From: Streptomyces sp. TRM68416
Lineage (GTDB): Bacteria; Actinomycetota; Actinomycetes; Streptomycetales; Streptomycetaceae
Assembly (NCBI RefSeq): GCF_014596915.1
Contig: NZ_JACVWU010000009.1
Location: forward strand, 233,100-297,099
Direction: 5' to 3'
Length of the DNA: 64,000 nt
Shown here: positions 15,292 to 23,880 of the stretch, one piece after another
Numbering within the stretch: the first letter of the stretch is position 1
Layout of the letters: every line of letters begins with the position of its first letter
Translations under genes and position numbers: made by a program
Notes under the pieces: generated by a model
The model's input: the letters and a program-made list of their open reading frames with translations, nothing else
Databases searched by the model: none
Told to the model about the DNA's origin: nothing

Positions 15292-16505
15292 CAGTCCTTC
15301 ATCGCATCGGTGGGGGACATCCTCGCGGCCCGGCGGGCCGGGCCCAGCGCCCCCGCCGTCACCACCAGTACCGTCAGCGCGAGGAGCAGGAGCAGAGTGA
15401 CCGGCGAAGGCAGCGGCACCCAGTCCCCGGCATAGGGGGCAAGGTCTGTACTGCCCCTCATCAGTGCCGCACCGGCAGCGCCGAACACGGCGCCCAGGGC
15501 CGTTCCGATCAGTGCCGCCACGGCACCGGCCAATGCCATCTCCGTCACGAGCATCGTCAGTACCGCTCGCGTGCGGAAGCCGACCGCCTTGAGAATCCCG
15601 ATCTCCTGCGCACGACGACGCGACAGCGCGCCGGTCACCGTCACGGCACCGGCGAACGCCAGCACGCCGAGCACCCCGAGCAGCACCTGGCCGACCACCT
15701 TCACCAGCTCCAACACAGCGGGAAGCGCCTCGAGTTGCTGACGCAGTGTGGCCGCCGGATAGCCGAGCTGCTGCACCGACCGCATCACCCCCGGCACGTC
15801 CGCCGCCGACCGCGCGACCACGGTCAACTGGTCGTAGCCGATGGTTCCCAAGTACTCGCTCTCCGGCTGTCCGGAACGCTGCGCCGCCCACTTGATCACG
15901 GTGGAGTCGGCCACGTATGCCGCGTCCGGGCCGTCGAGCTGCCAGGACGGGTCGTACACACCGACGAGGCGGGCATGGCTGGTCACCCCGGTGCCTTCGC
16001 CGGGACGGACGTAGCGGATGGTCTCCACCTCGATCTCCTGGCCCACCAGCTTGCTCAGGTCCATCCCCTGGGAAGCGGCGGGCGCCACGATCTCTCCCGG
16101 CTTCAGGGGGAAGAGCCGCTCCCGCACGGACTTGGACACCGGTGGAGTGAGCACGGACCGGTAGGTGGTCGCGTACAGCAGGGCCGTGCCTCCGGCCTCG
16201 GTCGACACTCCGAAGGACACCTGCGCCCGGTGCTCGACGGACGCGACGTGCGGCAGTTTCGCCAGCCGCTCGGCAGTCCGATCGGTCAACTGGGGGGTCT
16301 CGGGCCGATCGTCAGGCCGGTCGACGGTGATGCTGCGGTTGGCCGCGCTCTCCGTCACCCCTGTGTCGGTGGCACTCTGCGCCCGGTCCACGACGCCCAG
16401 CGCACCGAGGCAGACACCGGACGCCACCGCGACCATGACCATCAGGCCGTACAAACGGCGCCGCAGGGCACGGACGTTGGCCAGCGCCATGGCGAAGACG
16501 CTCAT
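15288..16505 (-). CDS. ABC transporter permease, FtsX/MacB type
   Basis: A 405-residue permease: one N-terminal TM (about 19-40), a large extracytoplasmic domain (about 45-260), then three TMs (about 268-292, 315-345 and 370-395). The FtsX core shows RRRAQEIGILKAVGFRTRAV and the C-terminal GPARRAARMSPTDAMKDW motif typical of the family. Such permeases do not pass small solutes; they couple ATP use to extracellular work on lipoproteins, peptides or cell-wall hydrolases. It follows the ATPase gene with a 4-nt overlap and overlaps the downstream lipoprotein gene. Confidence 0.9.
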   Translation of the reverse strand: MSVFAMALANVRALRRRLYGLMVMVAVASGVCLGALGVVDRAQSATDTGVTESAANRSITVDRPDDRPETPQLTDRTAERLAKLPHVASVEHRAQVSFGVSTEAGGTALLYATTYRSVLTPPVSKSVRERLFPLKPGEIVAPAASQGMDLSKLVGQEIEVETIRYVRPGEGTGVTSHARLVGVYDPSWQLDGPDAAYVADSTVIKWAAQRSGQPESEYLGTIGYDQLTVVARSAADVPGVMRSVQQLGYPAATLRQQLEALPAVLELVKVVGQVLLGVLGVLAFAGAVTVTGALSRRRAQEIGILKAVGFRTRAVLTMLVTEMALAGAVAALIGTALGAVFGAAGAALMRGSTDLAPYAGDWVPLPSPVTLLLLLALTVLVVTAGALGPARRAARMSPTDAMKDW

Positions 16506-17179
16506 GCGGCACTCCCCTCGGCCACCAACGCGCCCGCGTCCAGCCGGTGTACGCGGTCCGCTGCCTCCGACACCGCCGGATTGTGCGTGACGAGCAGCAC
16601 GGCCCGTCCCTCGTCCGCCAGTTCGCGGAACAGGCCCAGCAGGGTCTCCTCGCTCCGTGTATCGAGGTTCCCGGTGGGCTCGTCCGCCAGCACCACGGGC
16701 GGGTCGTTGATCAACGCGCGTGCCAGGGCGACCCGTTGCTGTTCACCGCCCGACAGTTCGCTCGGCAGATGGTGGGCGCGTTCCGCGAGCCCCACTCGGT
16801 CCAGGAGCGCACGGGCGTGCCGTTCGCCGTCGGCACCGCGCCCGGTGTACGGCAGCACGACGTTGCGCAACGCCGAGTGCTGCGGCAGCAGGTTGTACGA
16901 CTGGAAGACGAACCCCAGCCGAGTGCGCCGCAGGTCGGCCAGAGCGCCGTCGGCGAGCCCCGAGGTATCCGTGTCCGCGACGAAGACACGGCCGCTGTCC
17001 GGCGGAGTCAGCAGCCCGAGGATGTGCAGGAGCGTGGTCTTTCCCGAGCCGGAATGGCCGACCAGGGCGGTCACCTCTCCTCCCCGCACAGCGAGATCGA
17101 CATCGCGCAGGATGTCGACCCTCTTTCCCCGGAGGGTGTAGGCCTTGCCCACACCCTCCGCCCGCAGCAACGCGCTCAC
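16502..17179 (-). CDS. ABC transporter ATPase, MacB/LolD type
   Basis: A 225-residue ATPase. Walker A is GHSGSGKT (41-48), the Q loop is VFQSYNLLPQHSAL, the signature LSGGEQQRVALARAL and Walker B VVLADEPTGNLD, all standard for the MacB/LolD subfamily that pairs with FtsX-like permeases. The GTG start (17179) overlaps the stop of the upstream lipoprotein gene and has a GGGAGC ribosome site; upstream in-frame codons belong to that gene's 3' end. It powers the permease encoded immediately downstream. Confidence 0.92.
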   Translation of the reverse strand: MSALLRAEGVGKAYTLRGKRVDILRDVDLAVRGGEVTALVGHSGSGKTTLLHILGLLTPPDSGRVFVADTDTSGLADGALADLRRTRLGFVFQSYNLLPQHSALRNVVLPYTGRGADGERHARALLDRVGLAERAHHLPSELSGGEQQRVALARALINDPPVVLADEPTGNLDTRSEETLLGLFRELADEGRAVLLVTHNPAVSEAADRVHRLDAGALVAEGSAA

Positions 17180-18852
17180 CGTCGTGCTCCCGTTCTCTGT
17201 CCGTTTCCTGTGGCTGCCGGGCCCCAGCCCATGACCCCGCCCAACTGCCGGTCCAGCGCCCACACGCCCCAGGTGGTCTTGAGGTCGCAGGCGGGGTCAC
17301 CGGCACCGACCTGGTACACATCGGGCAGCCCGGGGCAGCCCCGGTAGGGCGTGACTCCGCTGCCAAGGGCTTCCTCCAACTCCGCGTCCAGTACTCCGCC
17401 GAGCAGCGAATACGCCCGTACGACCAGGCTGTAGTCGTAGAGGGAGGGGAAGCGGCCCGGGTTCCGGGCCCATGGCTGTAGATCGCGTGCGTCCATCCAG
17501 GTCGGGCCGCGCTCGTGCAGTCCTGCGTCGGCCAGGCCGACGGTGACCGTGGCCGCGGCCACCACCGCGCCCGGAGTGTCCGGCTTCCATGTGCCGATCT
17601 CGGGCGCGCCGATGTCGACCCCGGCATCGGCGCAGTTGAGGGCAGTGCGCTGCCACCGAGTGGCGTTGTTCTCGGTCACGGTGGTGGGCAGCACCGCGTC
17701 ATCGGCGCACAGACGCCGAGCGTCCTCACTCGTGGGACCGCCGGACGCAACCCTGCGCAAGGCCGCCCGGGCGAGGCGCTCGGTGTCTTCGCGGCTCGCG
17801 TTGCCCGCCTTTTCCTCGCGGTCGAGAGCCGCGAGGAGCCGTGGGTCCCTGCGGGACCAGCCAGCGAGTGCGCGAAGCCGCTCGACGAAGAGAGAGGCAT
17901 CGGGGTTGCCGAGATAGGCGGCCGGATCGCGTACGGTCCCGTCGTCGATGCGCGCCTCGTCGAGCCGCCGTCCGACGGGCGCGAACAGGCTGTCGGGCGA
18001 ACCGGCCGTCTTCAGTACGCGCACCAGACAGTAGAGCTGCTCGTACGGCAGACCGGCTGCGCCTTCGCGCAGCACTGCCTCCCAGATGCCCCGGTCGATG
18101 CGGGGGCGCCTGCCTGCTGCCTCCTGGATCAGAACGTAGTGATACGTGTCGTTCAGCCGGTCCGTTCGACCGGCAGGGGTGAGAGAAGCCCAGTCGTCGG
18201 TACGCGGCGCAGCGACGGTGGTGAGGACATGGGGCACCGGCCGGTCGAGCAGACGCAGGGCGCTCGCCAGCGCGGCGCCCTGGTCGAGTGGCATGCTCTT
18301 CGCCGCACGGGAGTGCAGCCACCTGGCGGTGGCGTCCCGGTCGGCCGTCGGCACGTCCCGGAGTTCTTCCAGCGCTTCGAGTACGTCGAGCGCCGCCCAG
18401 GTGGCGCCGAGCCGGGCCGCGTCCGTGTCATCACCCAGCGCGGGGTCCGTGTACCAGCCGCCCCTCGCCCTGAGCCGCTTCACGGCCCTTGCGTCGCCCG
18501 CGCCGAGCGCCTCCGATGCACCGGCTCGCCGTAGGGGGACGAGCCAGTTGCGGCCCCACAACGGGGAGGATGCCAGCGCCTCTCTGCGCAGTGAGGCAAC
18601 GCGGGCCGCCGAGGCGCTCGTCCTGGGGCGGCGACCCAGTTCGTCCAGGGTCCGCAGGGCGTAGGACTGCGCTTCGGGGCCCGCCGGCTGCTCCTGCAGA
18701 AAGGGCGGGTAGTGGTAGCCGTTCTGCCGACTGACCAACCGATCGAACTGCCGTGCCGCAGAACCCCGTTCGGGCCCCGAGGGCTCGGGTGCGGATGCGG
18801 ATGCGCACGAGGCCAGCAGGGCTACGGCCACGGCGGCCCCGGCGTGCCTCAT
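17176..18852 (-). CDS. Large lipoprotein of unknown function in the exporter operon
   Basis: A 558-residue exported protein. The N-terminus MRHAGAAVAVALLASCAS carries a lipobox (LASC), placing it on the outer face of the membrane. The remainder is mostly helical with repeating Leu/Ala/Arg segments, and a C-terminal part (DAGLHERGPTWMDARDLQPW, later YDYSLVVRAYSLLG) resembles helical toroid proteins such as prenyltransferase-like or lanthionine-cyclase-like folds. I cannot assign a family. The ATG overlaps the stop of the upstream secreted-protein gene by one base, and its stop overlaps the ATPase start. Its fixed place in the operon suggests it is an extracellular component of the exporter. 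Confidence 0.7.
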   Translation of the reverse strand: MRHAGAAVAVALLASCASASAPEPSGPERGSAARQFDRLVSRQNGYHYPPFLQEQPAGPEAQSYALRTLDELGRRPRTSASAARVASLRREALASSPLWGRNWLVPLRRAGASEALGAGDARAVKRLRARGGWYTDPALGDDTDAARLGATWAALDVLEALEELRDVPTADRDATARWLHSRAAKSMPLDQGAALASALRLLDRPVPHVLTTVAAPRTDDWASLTPAGRTDRLNDTYHYVLIQEAAGRRPRIDRGIWEAVLREGAAGLPYEQLYCLVRVLKTAGSPDSLFAPVGRRLDEARIDDGTVRDPAAYLGNPDASLFVERLRALAGWSRRDPRLLAALDREEKAGNASREDTERLARAALRRVASGGPTSEDARRLCADDAVLPTTVTENNATRWQRTALNCADAGVDIGAPEIGTWKPDTPGAVVAAATVTVGLADAGLHERGPTWMDARDLQPWARNPGRFPSLYDYSLVVRAYSLLGGVLDAELEEALGSGVTPYRGCPGLPDVYQVGAGDPACDLKTTWGVWALDRQLGGVMGWGPAATGNGQRTGARR

Positions 18853-19349
18853 CAGGAGGCGCCGGCGTAGGCGCACTTCTCGCTGACCTTGATGGCGCCG
18901 GTCACCTGGGCCGACCCGCAGCTGCGGGTCGACACGTACAAGGTCGACTTGCTCGGGCGCATCTGGCCGTAGGTGTCGGAGATACGGGCGTGCGTGTTCT
19001 TCCAGCGCACCTCGCCGAGGGATTTGCTCACCATCGTCAGCGTGGCCTCGGGGTTCTTCGAGATGGCGACGGAGACGCCGACGCCGTGCGCTTCCAACTC
19101 GGCGCGGTTCTGGATCCACCTCGCCCGCTTGGGGTTGTTGCCGGTCATCTTCGTGGACGCCTTCCAGTCGCAGGCGTTCGCGTAGACGGCACAGTGCCAG
19201 GCATTGGTCACGATCTTGTTGCCGCCCGGCAGGCCCACGGACGTGGCCGCGGAGGTCGCCTGAGTCGGCGTGGCCGAGAGCACCAGGGCAACGGCCGCCA
19301 AGACGGCGGCAGACACGTGCGGCAGGCGTGTGCGCATCCTGATGTTCAT
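18852..19349 (-). CDS. Secreted protein, first gene of the exporter operon
   Basis: A 165-residue preprotein with a clear signal peptide (MNIRMRTRLPHVSAAVLAAV, then a hydrophobic core to ATPTQA) and probable cleavage near residue 31. The mature part has five Cys residues (AWHCAVYANACDW, RSCG and a terminal KCAYAG) that could make disulfides. The GAGGGA ribosome site before ATG 19349 rules out the longer frame. I know no family for it. As first gene of the operon it may be the substrate or ligand of the ABC system (inference). Confidence 0.75.
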   Translation of the reverse strand: MNIRMRTRLPHVSAAVLAAVALVLSATPTQATSAATSVGLPGGNKIVTNAWHCAVYANACDWKASTKMTGNNPKRARWIQNRAELEAHGVGVSVAISKNPEATLTMVSKSLGEVRWKNTHARISDTYGQMRPSKSTLYVSTRSCGSAQVTGAIKVSEKCAYAGAS

Positions 19350-19572
19350 GTGGTCGTCTCCCTCGGGGTCCGTTGCGGTGGGCCTCATGAATACCGTTGG
19401 ACGATCCCGCTGCACATCTTGTCGATCATCACAAAGAGTGAATGACCTGGGAAAACACCTCGCAAGGGTCACGGCAGCGCTGCCCGCTGACGCGCCCCTG
19501 GCACGGCTCGCCCCTGCAGGCTCACCGTCTTTCCCGATCAGGACGCATATCGTCCCGACCACTTCCGTTAGC

Positions 19573-20766
19573 TCACCCGAACTCCAGCCCCGCCCCCGCC
19601 AGTCGCACCCTGATCCCGTCCTCCTCCACCCGTACGTCCGTCAGGCGCAGGGCGCCGTCGCCAGGGGGGTTGGGGAGTTGGAAGGCGAGGGTGAGGCGGT
19701 CGGTGAGGGTGGGGCGGGCGAGTTGGGGGAGGGCTTTGACGAGGGTGGGGTCGAGGCCCAGGCGGGAGAGTGCTTGCGGGTGGTCCAGGGCCAGGTCCAG
19801 GAGGTTTACGCGCATGGCCTGGTGGGTGAAGCGTGGGGTGCCGGTGAGGCGGGAGAGTTCGGTGTCGGAGCGTAGGGCCGTGCTCACGGCGGAGTCCGGT
19901 ATGCCCAGCCTGCGTACGACCGACGGTACGGAGAGCAGGGCCTTGGCCTTGTCGGTCTCCTCCGCCAGGCGGCTCGCCGTCTCGCGGGTCAGGTGCAGGC
20001 CCTGGGAGGCGCCGGTGCCGGGGCGGTAGGTCGCCAACTTGCCTATGTCCAGGCGCATTCCGCCGATGTCGGTGCCGATGCCCCGGTCGCCGTCCCGCCG
20101 GATGCGCGCCTCGGCCCGCAGCCGCAGATCGTGTCCGGCGACCGGCAGGGTGCCGTCCGCCCGGATCCGGTCGCGGCCCTGGCCGGTGAACTCGACCTGG
20201 GACACGCCGAGTTCGCGGTTCAGGTCGGAGAAGGAGAGCAGGACGTCACCGTCCAGCGCGGGAACCGCCGCTCCGCGCACGGCGGTCAGGCCGTCCGCGT
20301 CCAGTCGTACGTCCCGTGCCGTCGCCGTCACCCGGGCCAGGGAGACCCGGTCGGCGGCCACGTCCGGCACGGTGATCCGGACCGACTCCAGCCGTTTGTC
20401 GGCGAGTTGGGTGAGGAAGGGGAAGCCGCCGATCTCCACTTCGGGAGCGGCGGCCAGGCCCATGCGGTCCTTGAGGGCGTCCGCGGCCCGGTGTTCGGCG
20501 TAGAGCACGGCCCAGCGGTCGCCGAGTACGAGGAAGGCGGTGACGGCCAGGAGGCCGACCACCGCCTTCGCCGCGAACGGCAGCCCCGCGAGCCGGCCGC
20601 GGCGGCGTCGACGACGGCCGCCGCGGCGGTGGTTGGGCGGGGACCAGTCGTCCTCGCCGACCGGCTCCGGCCGGAGGATGTCCTCCAGCGGGCCGTCGTC
20701 GAGGGCGCCCAGCTCCTCGTAAGGGTTCGCTACGGGATGCGTCTCGGTGTGGTGGGGGGTACGCAT
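19573..20766 (-). CDS. DUF2993 (LmeA-like) envelope protein with long cytoplasmic tail
   Basis: A 397-residue protein. Residues 1-60 are a charged cytoplasmic tail ending in an Arg cluster (RRGGRRRRRRGRL), then one TM (about 66-85), then a large DUF2993 domain with the family segment IGGFPFLTQ, shared with the shorter paralogue at 2619-3356. Extra C-terminal sequence (residues about 260-340) is absent from the short form. The family binds phospholipids; the cargo here is unknown. It lies 72 bp downstream of the 5'-nucleotidase on the same strand. Confidence 0.85.
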   Translation of the reverse strand: MRTPHHTETHPVANPYEELGALDDGPLEDILRPEPVGEDDWSPPNHRRGGRRRRRRGRLAGLPFAAKAVVGLLAVTAFLVLGDRWAVLYAEHRAADALKDRMGLAAAPEVEIGGFPFLTQLADKRLESVRITVPDVAADRVSLARVTATARDVRLDADGLTAVRGAAVPALDGDVLLSFSDLNRELGVSQVEFTGQGRDRIRADGTLPVAGHDLRLRAEARIRRDGDRGIGTDIGGMRLDIGKLATYRPGTGASQGLHLTRETASRLAEETDKAKALLSVPSVVRRLGIPDSAVSTALRSDTELSRLTGTPRFTHQAMRVNLLDLALDHPQALSRLGLDPTLVKALPQLARPTLTDRLTLAFQLPNPPGDGALRLTDVRVEEDGIRVRLAGAGLEFG

Positions 20767-20838
20767 CGGTTCATACGACCATGCGCACCGGACCCACCCG
20801 CAACCGATACCCCCGGTATGCGATTCAGCTCACGATGC

Positions 20839-22656
20839 TCAGCTCACGACCGTGATCCGGTTCGTCACCGGCGGCGCGATCGGGTTCGTGGGCGAGGAGT
20901 TGGCCGTCAGGTACTTCTCCAGCGCCGCCAGGTCGTCCGTGCCGATCAGGTCGTTCGTGCCCTGGCCCAGCGTGGTGATGCCGTCGCCACCGCCCGCGAG
21001 GAAGCTGTTGGTCGCGATGCGGTAGGTGGCGGCCGGGTCGATCGCGGAGCCGTCGAGGCGGATCGAGTCCGTGACGACGCGGTCGGCGCCGGTCTTGGTC
21101 AGGTCCAGCGTGTACGTCAGGCCCTTCGACGGCAGCAGGATCTTCGGCGCGGCCGCGTTCGCACCGCTGACCTGCTCCTTGAGGATCTGGATCAGCTGGG
21201 CGCCGGTGAAGTCCTGCAGGTTCACCGTGTTGGAGAACGGCTGGACGGTGAAGCCCTCGGCGTAGGTGACCACGCCGTCGCCCTCGGTGCCCTTGACCGC
21301 GTAGGTCAGACCGGCCCGCACACCGCCCGGGTTCATCAGGGCCAGGTCGGTCTCCGGGTCCAGCTCCTTGCCGTACGCGAACTGCGCGTCCGCGATGAGG
21401 TCGCCCATCGGGGACTCGGTGCCGGTGTTGGGGATGTCGGCGGTGATGTAGCCGATCGGGCGGTTGCCGATGGGCGCCGCGAGGGTGTTCCACTTGGCGA
21501 TCAGCTCGGTCATGTCCGGCGCCTTGGCGACGGTGCGGGTGACCACGTGGTTCGCCGACTTCACGGACGTACGGGCGATGTCGCCGGTCCAGCGGTCGTA
21601 CGTCAGCGTCGTGTCGGTGTACAGCCGGCCGAAGGCCGCGGCCGAGGTGACCGTGCGCGGCTTGCCCGACGGGTCGTTGATCGTGCAGGCGTAGGCCGCG
21701 TGCGTGTGGCCGGTGACCAGCGCGTCGACCTTCGGCGTGATGTTCTTGGCGATGTCCACGATCGGACCGGAGATGCCGTCACCGGCGCCCGGGGAGTCGC
21801 AGTCGTAGTTGTACGCGGTGGAGGCCGGGGCGCCGCCCTCGTGGATCAGCGCGACGACCGACTTGACGCCCTTGCGCTGGAGCACCCGGGCGTACTTGTT
21901 GATCGTCTCGACCTCGTCCTTGAACTTGAGGCCCTTGACGCCCTCGGCGGAGACGATGCCGGGGGTGTTCTCCAGGGTCACACCGATGAAGCCGATCTTG
22001 ATGCCGTTCTTCTTCCACACCGTGTACGGCTTGAGGATCGGCTTGCCGGTCTTCTCGTCGAGGACGTTGGCGGCGAGGTAGGGGAAGTTCGCGCCGGCGA
22101 AGCGCTTGTCCGTGTAGCAGCCGTCGACGGGGTGGCAGCCGCCGTTCTGCAGGCGGGCCAGTTCGCGCGCGCCCTCGTCGAACTCGTGGTTGCCGACGGA
22201 CGTGACGTCCAGCTTCAGCTTGTTGAGCGCCTCGATGGTGGGCTCGTCGTGGAACAGGCCCGAGATCAGCGGGGAGGCGCCGACCATGTCGCCGCCGGCG
22301 GCGGTGATGGAGTACTTGTTGCCCTTGCGGGCCTGGCGCAGGTGGGTGGCGAGGTACTCGACACCGCCCGCGTCGATGGTCTCGGTGGTGCCGTCCTCGT
22401 GGAGGTGCGTGACCCGGCCGGAGGAACCGGACGGCGGCTCCAGGTTGCCGTGCAGGTCGTTGAAGGACAGCAACTGCACGTCCTGGTAGCGGCCCGGCCA
22501 GTGGCTGCCCCCCTTCTTGCTGTCCTTCTCCCCCGCGGACGCGGTCGCCGGCAGCGCGGCGGTCAGGGCGCCGACGGTGGCGAGGCCCGCCGCGGCGGCG
22601 AGGATGAGATGCGTCCGCCGTCTGCGGTTCCGGTGCTGCTGAGCCATGGCTGGCAT
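20839..22656 (-). CDS. Secreted 5'-nucleotidase / 2',3'-cyclic phosphodiesterase
   Basis: A 605-residue secreted metallophosphoesterase. A basic N-terminus and signal peptide end near ATASA, then the calcineurin-like domain shows LLSFNDLHGN, GGDMVGASPL, GNHEFDEG and GHTHAAY, the metal-binding motifs. The C-terminal 5'-nucleotidase substrate domain follows (GGVRAGL, VQPFSNTVNLQDFTGAQL). It releases phosphate from extracellular nucleotides and supplies phosphate and nucleosides. I start at ATG 22656, four or five bases after a GGGGGG run; ATG 22647 is the alternative. Family members in Streptomyces are phosphate-regulated; the PHO-box evidence here is weak. Confidence 0.9.
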   Translation of the reverse strand: MPAMAQQHRNRRRRTHLILAAAAGLATVGALTAALPATASAGEKDSKKGGSHWPGRYQDVQLLSFNDLHGNLEPPSGSSGRVTHLHEDGTTETIDAGGVEYLATHLRQARKGNKYSITAAGGDMVGASPLISGLFHDEPTIEALNKLKLDVTSVGNHEFDEGARELARLQNGGCHPVDGCYTDKRFAGANFPYLAANVLDEKTGKPILKPYTVWKKNGIKIGFIGVTLENTPGIVSAEGVKGLKFKDEVETINKYARVLQRKGVKSVVALIHEGGAPASTAYNYDCDSPGAGDGISGPIVDIAKNITPKVDALVTGHTHAAYACTINDPSGKPRTVTSAAAFGRLYTDTTLTYDRWTGDIARTSVKSANHVVTRTVAKAPDMTELIAKWNTLAAPIGNRPIGYITADIPNTGTESPMGDLIADAQFAYGKELDPETDLALMNPGGVRAGLTYAVKGTEGDGVVTYAEGFTVQPFSNTVNLQDFTGAQLIQILKEQVSGANAAAPKILLPSKGLTYTLDLTKTGADRVVTDSIRLDGSAIDPAATYRIATNSFLAGGGDGITTLGQGTNDLIGTDDLAALEKYLTANSSPTNPIAPPVTNRITVVS

Positions 22657-22822
22657 ACGCCCCCCTGTGGGTCGTGTGTGTCGTTTCGTGCCCTGTGCGG
22701 ACAGTGGCCCCGTCCCGGCGCAGCCTAGAGTCAACGCGCGTAGCGCGGTAGGTGGTTCATGGTTACATCCTGGTTTCCCTTTTGCCGCCGCATTGCGGGG
22801 GCCTCGGCTTACTCTCGTACGC

Positions 22823-23761
22823 ATGACCAGCGACGACACCGCACTGCCCGGCCGGAACCGCGCCATCGCAACCCATTCCGCACTCGCCCCGGGCCAGATC
22901 GAGGCCGTGCTCGCCCTGCTCGCGGAAGCCGCCCGCAACGACGGCCAGCAGGCCGTCTCCGAACAGGGGCGGCTGCAACTGCGCGGCGGGGAGCGGGAGG
23001 GCGTCTCGCACCTGCTGCTGACGGTCGACGACGAACTCGTGGGATACGCCCAGCTGGAGGACACCGACCCGGTGGAGGCGCCGGCCGCCGAACTGGTCGT
23101 CCACCCCGCGCACCGGGGGCACGGCCACGGACGGGCGCTCGGTACGGCGCTGCTGGCCGCGTCCGGCAAGCGGCTGCGGGTGTGGGCCCACGGCGGGCAC
23201 TCGGCCGCGCGCCATCTGGCGCAGGTGCTGGGGCTGACGCTCTTCCGCGAACTACGGCAGATGCGGCGATCGTTGGCCGACCTGGAGCTGCCCGAGCCGG
23301 GGCTGCCGCAGGACGTGACGATCCGGACGTTCGTGCCCGGACAGGACGACGCGGCCTGGCTCGCCGTGAACGCCGCGGCCTTCGCCCACCATCCCGAGCA
23401 GGGCTCCCTCACCCAGCGCGACCTCGACGACCGCAAGGCCGAGCCGTGGTTCGACCCGGCCGGGTTCTTCCTCGCCGAGCGCGAGGGCGCGGACGGGCGC
23501 GAGCTGATCGGCTTCCACTGGACCAAGGTGCACGCCGAGGACGGCCTCGGGGAGGTCTACGTCCTCGGCGTGCGGCCGGGCGCGCAGGGCGGCGGGCTCG
23601 GCAAGGCGCTCACCGCGGTCGGCCTGCGGCACCTGGCCGGACAGGGGCTGCCCACGGCGATGCTGTACGTCGACGCCGACAACAAGGCCGCCGTGTCGGT
23701 GTACGAGCGGATGGGCTTCGAGACGTACGAGACGGATCTGATGTACCGCACGGAGACGTGA
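22823..23761 (+). CDS. mshD: Mycothiol synthase (tandem GNAT acetyltransferase)
   Basis: A 312-residue protein with two GNAT domains. The N-terminal domain (about 10-140) includes VVHPAHRGHGHGRAL. The C-terminal domain (about 155-310) has VYVLGVRPGAQGGGLGKALT and MLYVDADNKAAVSVYERMGF, the acetyl-CoA-binding and C-terminal GNAT motifs. MshD acetylates Cys-GlcN-Ins to finish mycothiol, the main thiol of actinomycetes. The closing motif YETDLMYR matches mycothiol synthases. It is divergent from the nucleotidase with a 166-bp gap, and a strong terminator follows. Confidence 0.92.
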   Translation: MTSDDTALPGRNRAIATHSALAPGQIEAVLALLAEAARNDGQQAVSEQGRLQLRGGEREGVSHLLLTVDDELVGYAQLEDTDPVEAPAAELVVHPAHRGHGHGRALGTALLAASGKRLRVWAHGGHSAARHLAQVLGLTLFRELRQMRRSLADLELPEPGLPQDVTIRTFVPGQDDAAWLAVNAAAFAHHPEQGSLTQRDLDDRKAEPWFDPAGFFLAEREGADGRELIGFHWTKVHAEDGLGEVYVLGVRPGAQGGGLGKALTAVGLRHLAGQGLPTAMLYVDADNKAAVSVYERMGFETYETDLMYRTET

Positions 23762-23791
23762 CACCGGCGGCAGCCCCCACGCCGGGGTGAC

Positions 23792-23822
23792 GTCCCGCCC
23801 GGGCCCACAGCCCGGGCGGGAC
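23792..23822 (+). terminator. Hairpin after mshD
   Basis: Arms GTCCCGCCCGGGC (23792-23804) and GCCCGGGCGGGAC (23810-23822) are perfect complements (13 bp) around a 5-nt loop, starting 30 nt after the mshD stop. It separates mshD from the convergent membrane-protein gene and may serve both. Confidence 0.85.
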
Positions 23823-23880
23823 ACGCACCGTCCGATCCGCGCCCTCCGGACCGGCTCCGCACCGGGTCCGCCGCACGACG

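Noticed and set aside
19993..22728. 911-residue plus-strand frame over DUF2993 and the nucleotidase
   Set aside because: Antisense shadow; the minus strand encodes complete recognised proteins.
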